Below, one piece after another: positions 59,757 through 64,000 of a DNA stretch of 64,000 nt. The notes under the pieces were generated by a model that worked only from the letters and a program-made list of their open reading frames with translations, ran no database searches and was not told the DNA's origin. Made by a program: the position numbers and the translations under genes. Source of the DNA: Symbiodinium natans (Eukaryota; Sar; Dinophyceae; Suessiales; Symbiodiniaceae); the NCBI GenBank assembly GCA_905221605.1, contig CAJNDS010002323.1, positions 332,501-396,500 of the forward strand, in the 5' to 3' direction. Position 1 is the first letter of the stretch, and every line of letters begins with the position of its first letter.

Positions 59757-62310
59757 CTTCCGGGCTCCGAGTTTAGGGTTTTAGGGTTTTAGGGGTTTAG
59801 GGTTTAGGGTGTAGGGTTTAAGGTTTCGGGTTTAGGGTTTAGGGTGCAGGGTTTTAGGGTTTTAGGGGTTTAGGGTTTAAGGGTTTAAGGGTTTAAGGGT
59901 TTAAGGGTTTAAGGGCTTAACGGTTTAAGGGTTTAAGGGCTTAAGGGTTTAAGGGTTTAAGGGTTTAAGGGTTTGATGTTACAGCTTTCCAGTTTTGGAT
60001 TTAGGTGATTTAGGCTTGGGGTTGAAGGCTTGTGGTTGAGGGCTCGGGGTTTGGGTTTCGAGGCTTTGGGTCTTATGGAGAGGGGGAGGGGTGTTGCGAC
60101 TTGATGTGATTGAGAGCGGGCATTTGGACTTTGGGAGAAGCAAGCATCGGCAAAGTGCTGTGTTTGGGGTCGTATTGTCATGAAGTATAATATAGGGTTT
60201 AGGGTCTATAGGGCTTGGGGGCTTAGCGTCTTGGATCATTACGGTGGTCACCACGTCGAGGCGTCGAACCCTCCCAAACACTTACTGTATATCCCCCAAG
60301 ACTGAGCCCTGAAAATTAAGGTCCTGATGCCCTAAACCCGAATCACTGGACAGTCCGCGCGGGCGGCGTGTCCGATCCAGATGTGACTTTGCAGGCAAAA
60401 AGGGTTAGGGTTTAGGGTTTCGGGTGTTGGGCAATAAGGTCCTCTGACGCCCAAAATGTGGAAATATAGTGTGCCTGAGCCATCGCCCACCCAGGAAGTA
60501 AGTACATTGCCCAGACTCGAAACCCTGACACCTTGCAAGCTCTGAGTGTGCACATGAAGAGCGAGCCTCCGGCTTCTCCTTCTCTCCGTTGGTCACCGCA
60601 GTGGCCACCTCGCCGGACCGGAGACCCAAAACCGAAAGTTTTGGGGTTGAGGGTATTTAGGTTTAAAACCGAAAAGAGCCTCTGCCTGAGACATCGCCCA
60701 CCCAGGAAAATGTAAGTACATTGCCCAGACTCGAAACCCTGACACCTTGCAAGCTCTGGGTGTGCACATGAAGAGCGAGCCTCCGGCTTCTCCTTCTCTC
60801 CGTTGGTCACCGCAGTGGCCACCTCGCCGGACCGGAGACCCAAAACCGAAAGTTTTGGGGTTGAGGGTGTTTCGGTTCAAAACTGAAAAGAGCCTCTGCC
60901 TGAGACATCGCCCACCCAGGAAAAAGTAGGTACATTGCCCAAACTCGAAACCCTGACACCTTGCAAGCTCTGGGTGTGCACATGAAGAGCGAGCCTCCGG
61001 CTTCTCCTTCTCTCCGTTGGTCACCGCAGTGGCCACCTCGCCGGACCGGAGACCCAAAACCGAAAGTTTTGGGGTTGAGGGTGTTTCGGTTCAAAACTGA
61101 AAAGAGCCTCTGCCTGAGACATCGCCCACCCAGGAAAAGTAAGTACATTGCCCAGACTCGAAACCCTGACACCTTGCAAGCTCTGGGTGTGCACATGAAG
61201 AGCGAGCCTCCGGCTTCTCCTTCTCTCCGTTGGTCACCGCAGTGGCCACCTCGCCGGACCGGAGACCCAAAACCGAAAGTTTTGGGGTTGAGGGTGTTTC
61301 GGTTCAAAACTGAAAAGAGCCTCTGCCTGAGACATCGCCCACCCAGGAAAAAGTAGGTACATTGCCCAAACTCGAAACCCTGACACCTTGCAAGCTCTGG
61401 GTGTGCACATGAAGAGCGAGCCTCCGGCTTCTCCTTCTCTCCGTTGGTCACCGCAGTGGCCACCTCGCCGGACCGGAGACCCAAAACCGAAAGTTTTGGG
61501 GTTGAGGGTGTTTCGGTTCAAAACTGAAAAGAGCCTCTGCCTGAGACATCGCCCACCCAGGAAAAGTAAGTACATTGCCCAGACTCGAAACCCTGACACC
61601 TTGCAAGCTCTGGGTGTGCACATGAAGAGCGAGCCTCCGGCTTCTCCTTCTCTCCGTTGGTCACCGCAGTGGCCACCTCGCCGGACCGGAGACCCAAAAC
61701 CGAAAGTTTTGGGGTTGAGGGTGTTTCGGTTCAAAACTGAAAAGAGCCTCTGCCTGAGACATCGCCCACCAAGGAAAAAGTAAGTACATTGCCCAGACTC
61801 GAAACCCTGACACCTTGCAAGCTCTGAGTGTGCACATGAAGAGCGAGCCTCCGGCTTCTCCTTCTCTCCGTTGGTCACCGCAGTGGCCACCTCGCCGGAC
61901 CGGAGACCCAAAACCGAAAGTTTTGGGGTTGAGGGTGTTTAGGTTTAAAACTGAAAAGCTCCTCTGCCTCAGACATCGCCCACCCAGGAAAAAGTAAGTA
62001 CATTGCCCAGACTCGAAACCCTGACACCTTACAAGCCCTGCATAGATTAGAGGGCCAGTCTAGGAACTTACAGGCACTGGCCTAAGGTTTATTCGGTTCC
62101 CTGGCAAACGGCAACCTTGGAGCAAGAAGGGAATTCTCCTTCGTTTAGGTGGGTTGCTAATTGTGGACCCTGAACTAAAAGGAGAAATTAAGGCGGCACC
62201 GGGCATTCTTGATCCAACAGTAGCTTGCACATCTCTCCTAAGTACATAGTCTATTCTAAGCATGGTGCCTCGGTTTGCTCCTTCTCGCCGTTCCTCACTG
62301 CAGTGGCCAC
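59700..62310 (-). CDS. Gene 3: repeat-exon protein, partial
   Basis: Minus-strand exons in order: a diverged VATAVRNGEKEQTE (62310-62269), seven identical VATAVTNGEKEKPE exons, then VPKPEEEEAVVSAPVEPPK (59756-59700). All have AG before G acceptors and frame-0 ends, so the model gives a protein with seven or eight tandem 14-residue Lys/Glu-rich repeats followed by a Pro/Glu linker. No domain is recognised; start and end were not found. Frames of 131-225 residues that cross whole units reflect the repeat and are not the expected product. Confidence 0.5.
59770..59972. repeat. TTTAAGGG variant array
   Basis: TTTAGGG words pass into about thirteen TTTAAGGG units with GGGCTTAA variants. It lies in the intron downstream of the gene 3 repeat exons (minus sense). 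Confidence 0.9.
60567..60608 (-). CDS. Gene 3 repeat exon g
   Basis: Identical 42-bp exon in the last complete unit; the next 0.8 kb towards 59.76 kb is TTTAAGGG-rich. Confidence 0.5.
60781..60822 (-). CDS. Gene 3 repeat exon f
   Basis: Identical 42-bp exon, 214 bp from the previous one. Confidence 0.5.
60995..61036 (-). CDS. Gene 3 repeat exon e
   Basis: Identical 42-bp exon, 213 bp from the previous one. Confidence 0.5.
61208..61249 (-). CDS. Gene 3 repeat exon d
   Basis: Identical 42-bp exon, 214 bp from the previous one. Confidence 0.5.
61422..61463 (-). CDS. Gene 3 repeat exon c
   Basis: Identical 42-bp exon, 213 bp from the previous one. Confidence 0.5.
61635..61676 (-). CDS. Gene 3 repeat exon b
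   Basis: Identical 42-bp exon, 214 bp from the previous one. Confidence 0.5.
61849..61890 (-). CDS. Gene 3 repeat exon a
   Basis: VATAVTNGEKEKPE, frame 0 at both ends, GC donor. It is the most upstream of seven identical exons in the array. Confidence 0.5.
62269..62310 (-). CDS. Gene 3 diverged exon copy VATAVRNGEKEQTE
   Basis: This 42-bp segment has the same length, AG/G acceptor and GAG/GC donor as the array exons, but differs at several bases. The intron sequence around it is only weakly related to the array. Preservation of exon length and splice sites while the flanks diverged favours real coding use. Confidence 0.5.
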
Positions 62311-62314
62311 CTCG

Positions 62315-64000
62315 CTTGCTGACAAAACCGAACACCACCGGATCCTGAAATCGACATAAGACCCGCCTCAGAACCCAACTAGACAAGAGGACGCTCAGCA
62401 TGAATCATGACATAACAAAACTGAGCTTTCCTCTCGGAAGACTTCAGCAAGCTATTCACAATCAAAATCATCTCCGGCGTGATCCTCATTGCTGTCATCG
62501 CCATCAGCACAATCAACGTTATCTTCATTGTCATCATCCTCGTCATCAGACTATTTCTTGCCGCCGAAGCAGGCTGTTCACTGTTCACGGGCGAAACTAG
62601 ATCCCTACATCCGAAGATGGTCAACCGTCGCCGTGGCATGTTCAAAGGTCAATGTGGCAATGTGCATGCTCTGTCCCAAATTGCTTCTTCTGGCACACAT
62701 GCCTCACGCTCCAGCTGGCGCTTTTTGGAAGATTTGGGGTTCCCCGCCCCCTCCATACACCCAAGCCGTCTGGCAGAACACGTGTTGAAACCAAAATCTC
62801 TCTCGGAAAAGCTTTCGGGAGAATACTACGCACATGTATACAAAGAAAACCAAAAACAGTAACAACAACAATAGCCACTATCATTCGCAGCACATCAACT
62901 GTCGTCGTCGCAATTTCATACTCGTCAACAGAACCAGCGCTAAACGCCGCAAGCTTCGGACCTTAAACCCTAAATCCTTAACCTTTTTCAAGCCGAGACC
63001 CCAACATCAGGAGGGATCCCGCACACAAAGCTTTCGCCCGTATGAGTTTAGGGTTGACGGTTGAAAAGGTTCAGGGTTGGAGGGTGCACAGCCCTTTAGG
63101 TACTCTCTTATTGGGAAAAGAAGGCAGCAAACCATCTGCAACCAAAAAGCTGGCGCTGTTGCTGCGCCATTCTCGCCGTCGGCTGCGGCTGCCTTGCTTG
63201 TTTAGGGTTTGGGGTTTAGGGTTGAGGGTTAGGCCTTGGGGTTTAGGGTTTAGGCTTTAGGGTTTAACGTTTAGGGCTTGGGGTTTATACACTCTGAGGC
63301 AGGCACTGGAATGGAACCCTAAACCCGGAACCCTAAACCCTACACCCGGGGCCCAAAAGGATGAAAGTGGGTAGTGAGGCCAAGCTGTTCATGCAACATG
63401 TCTCTGAGAGCATGCTCCGAGAAGAACACGCGAATGCACGGCAACAAGAATGTGCAATAAACAGACGAGTAACAAGCACGTCGAGCTGCAAACAAACGGT
63501 CCAGAACTCTAAAAACCCTGAACCAACAAAACTGTAAACCCTGAAGCCCTACAACTTTCACACAGCCCTACAGGAAGCACGGAAACCTAACCCGTTTAAC
63601 CCTTCAACCCTGTAACCCGATATAGTCGATGAGGCTCTGCAACCCTGTGACCCTAAAGACAGAGCTCTGACCCCTATCACGCTATGAGCCCTGAACCCTT
63701 TCCGCCTGCATCCTAAAGCCCTGAGCGCCATGACCGTACCCCCCTCCCCTTGCAACGCTGCAAGCGCTTCCCACACCCACAATCCCATGTCCCTAAAACT
63801 TGTAACCCTGTAATATCCAAAAACCCTAGAACCCTATCCTATACCTACGATCCCGGATGTTTAAACCCAACAACTATATCGAAACCCTAAAACGCTGAAA
63901 GCCTTCCACAAGCCCTACCGCGTCCAAATTTTGATAAACGCCCTGCAATGGCAACTCGCACAATACCTTGAACTCTAACTCCGAAAAGCTGACTAACCCA
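62315..64000. other. Right-edge stretch, upstream side of gene 3
   Basis: It should contain upstream exons of gene 3. A minus-strand segment at about 62545-62450 reads SDDEDDDNEDNVDCADGDD and is bounded by stop codons and a preceding TAG, so it could be an acidic exon. The rest is CCCTAAA-rich. Confidence 0.35.

Larger units (their letters stand above)
60471..62040. repeat. Tandem array of 213/214-bp units
   Basis: Unit starts (TGCCTGAGACATCGCCC or near variants) fall at about 60471, 60684, 60898, 61112, 61325, 61539, 61752 and 61966; the last unit is cut at about 62040. Units alternate between 213 and 214 bp. The two versions near AAGTAGGTACATTGCCCAAA and AGTAAGTACATTGCCCAGA also alternate, so 60898-61324 and 61325-61751 form a near-identical 427-bp pair. 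A diverged fragment is at 62265-62331. Confidence 0.95.

Noticed and set aside
60412-61911. Minus-strand frames of 143-225 codons (MGLRSGEVATAVTNGEKEKP...)
   Set aside because: They run through whole repeat units and shift frame between 213- and 214-bp units. The 42-bp exon model explains the coding part better.

Overview
The window looks like nuclear DNA of a dinoflagellate, probably close to Symbiodiniaceae. The evidence is a combination. Degenerate copies of the Arabidopsis-type telomere word TTTAGGG/CCCTAAA are scattered over the whole 64 kb. No long open reading frame is a convincing gene. Very short exons (15-91 bp) can be recognised by protein family, and they lie in long introns. Those exons nearly always begin with G after an AG acceptor, and most end at a GC donor, with GT and GA donors in the minority; this mix is known from dinoflagellates. 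I found no rRNA, tRNA, CRISPR array, prokaryotic operon or dinoflagellate spliced-leader sequence. Most long reading frames are open only because they run through low-complexity or CCCTAAA-rich DNA (recurring GLGFRV or LNPKP peptides).

Three minus-strand genes can be assembled in part. Gene 1 (about 46.15 kb down to 27.08 kb) is an ABC-F ATPase of the plant ABCF5/EF-3-like type. Twenty-one exon pieces follow the family order: first Walker A, signature, Walker B, H-loop region, coiled linker, second Walker A. From exon 4 to exon 18 the reading phases join without a break. The rest of the second ATPase domain was not found. Gene 2 (about 23 kb to the left edge) is a multi-exon membrane protein. 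It has a TIR-like start (DFFLSHDWG), hydrophobic exons and a block reading VFVDKLCIAQHDD, KGILGLAGF, LWCTYEVAAFLRD and PLQVMPVMMSVILFL. I recall similar predicted dinoflagellate proteins of unknown function, but could not check this. Gene 3 (62.3 to 59.7 kb) contains an array of 213/214-bp repeats. Each of seven complete units carries the same 42-bp exon (VATAVTNGEKEKPE), and there is a diverged eighth exon upstream and a proline/glutamate-rich exon downstream.

The space between exons holds telomere-word arrays and their local variants, about seven copies of a roughly 100-bp inverted-repeat (MITE-like) element, and a 1.3-kb CAGCTG minisatellite with a 153-bp higher-order period. It also holds smaller minisatellites, AC, TA and GA microsatellites and long poly-C/poly-G runs. 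The stretch 46.2-59.7 kb has no exon I can name; it holds repeats, one isolated protein-like frame (56.7-57.1 kb) and two hydrophobic frames near 54-55 kb.

Exon edges come from reading phase, family alignment from memory and splice-site grammar. They are predictions; no transcript evidence was available.
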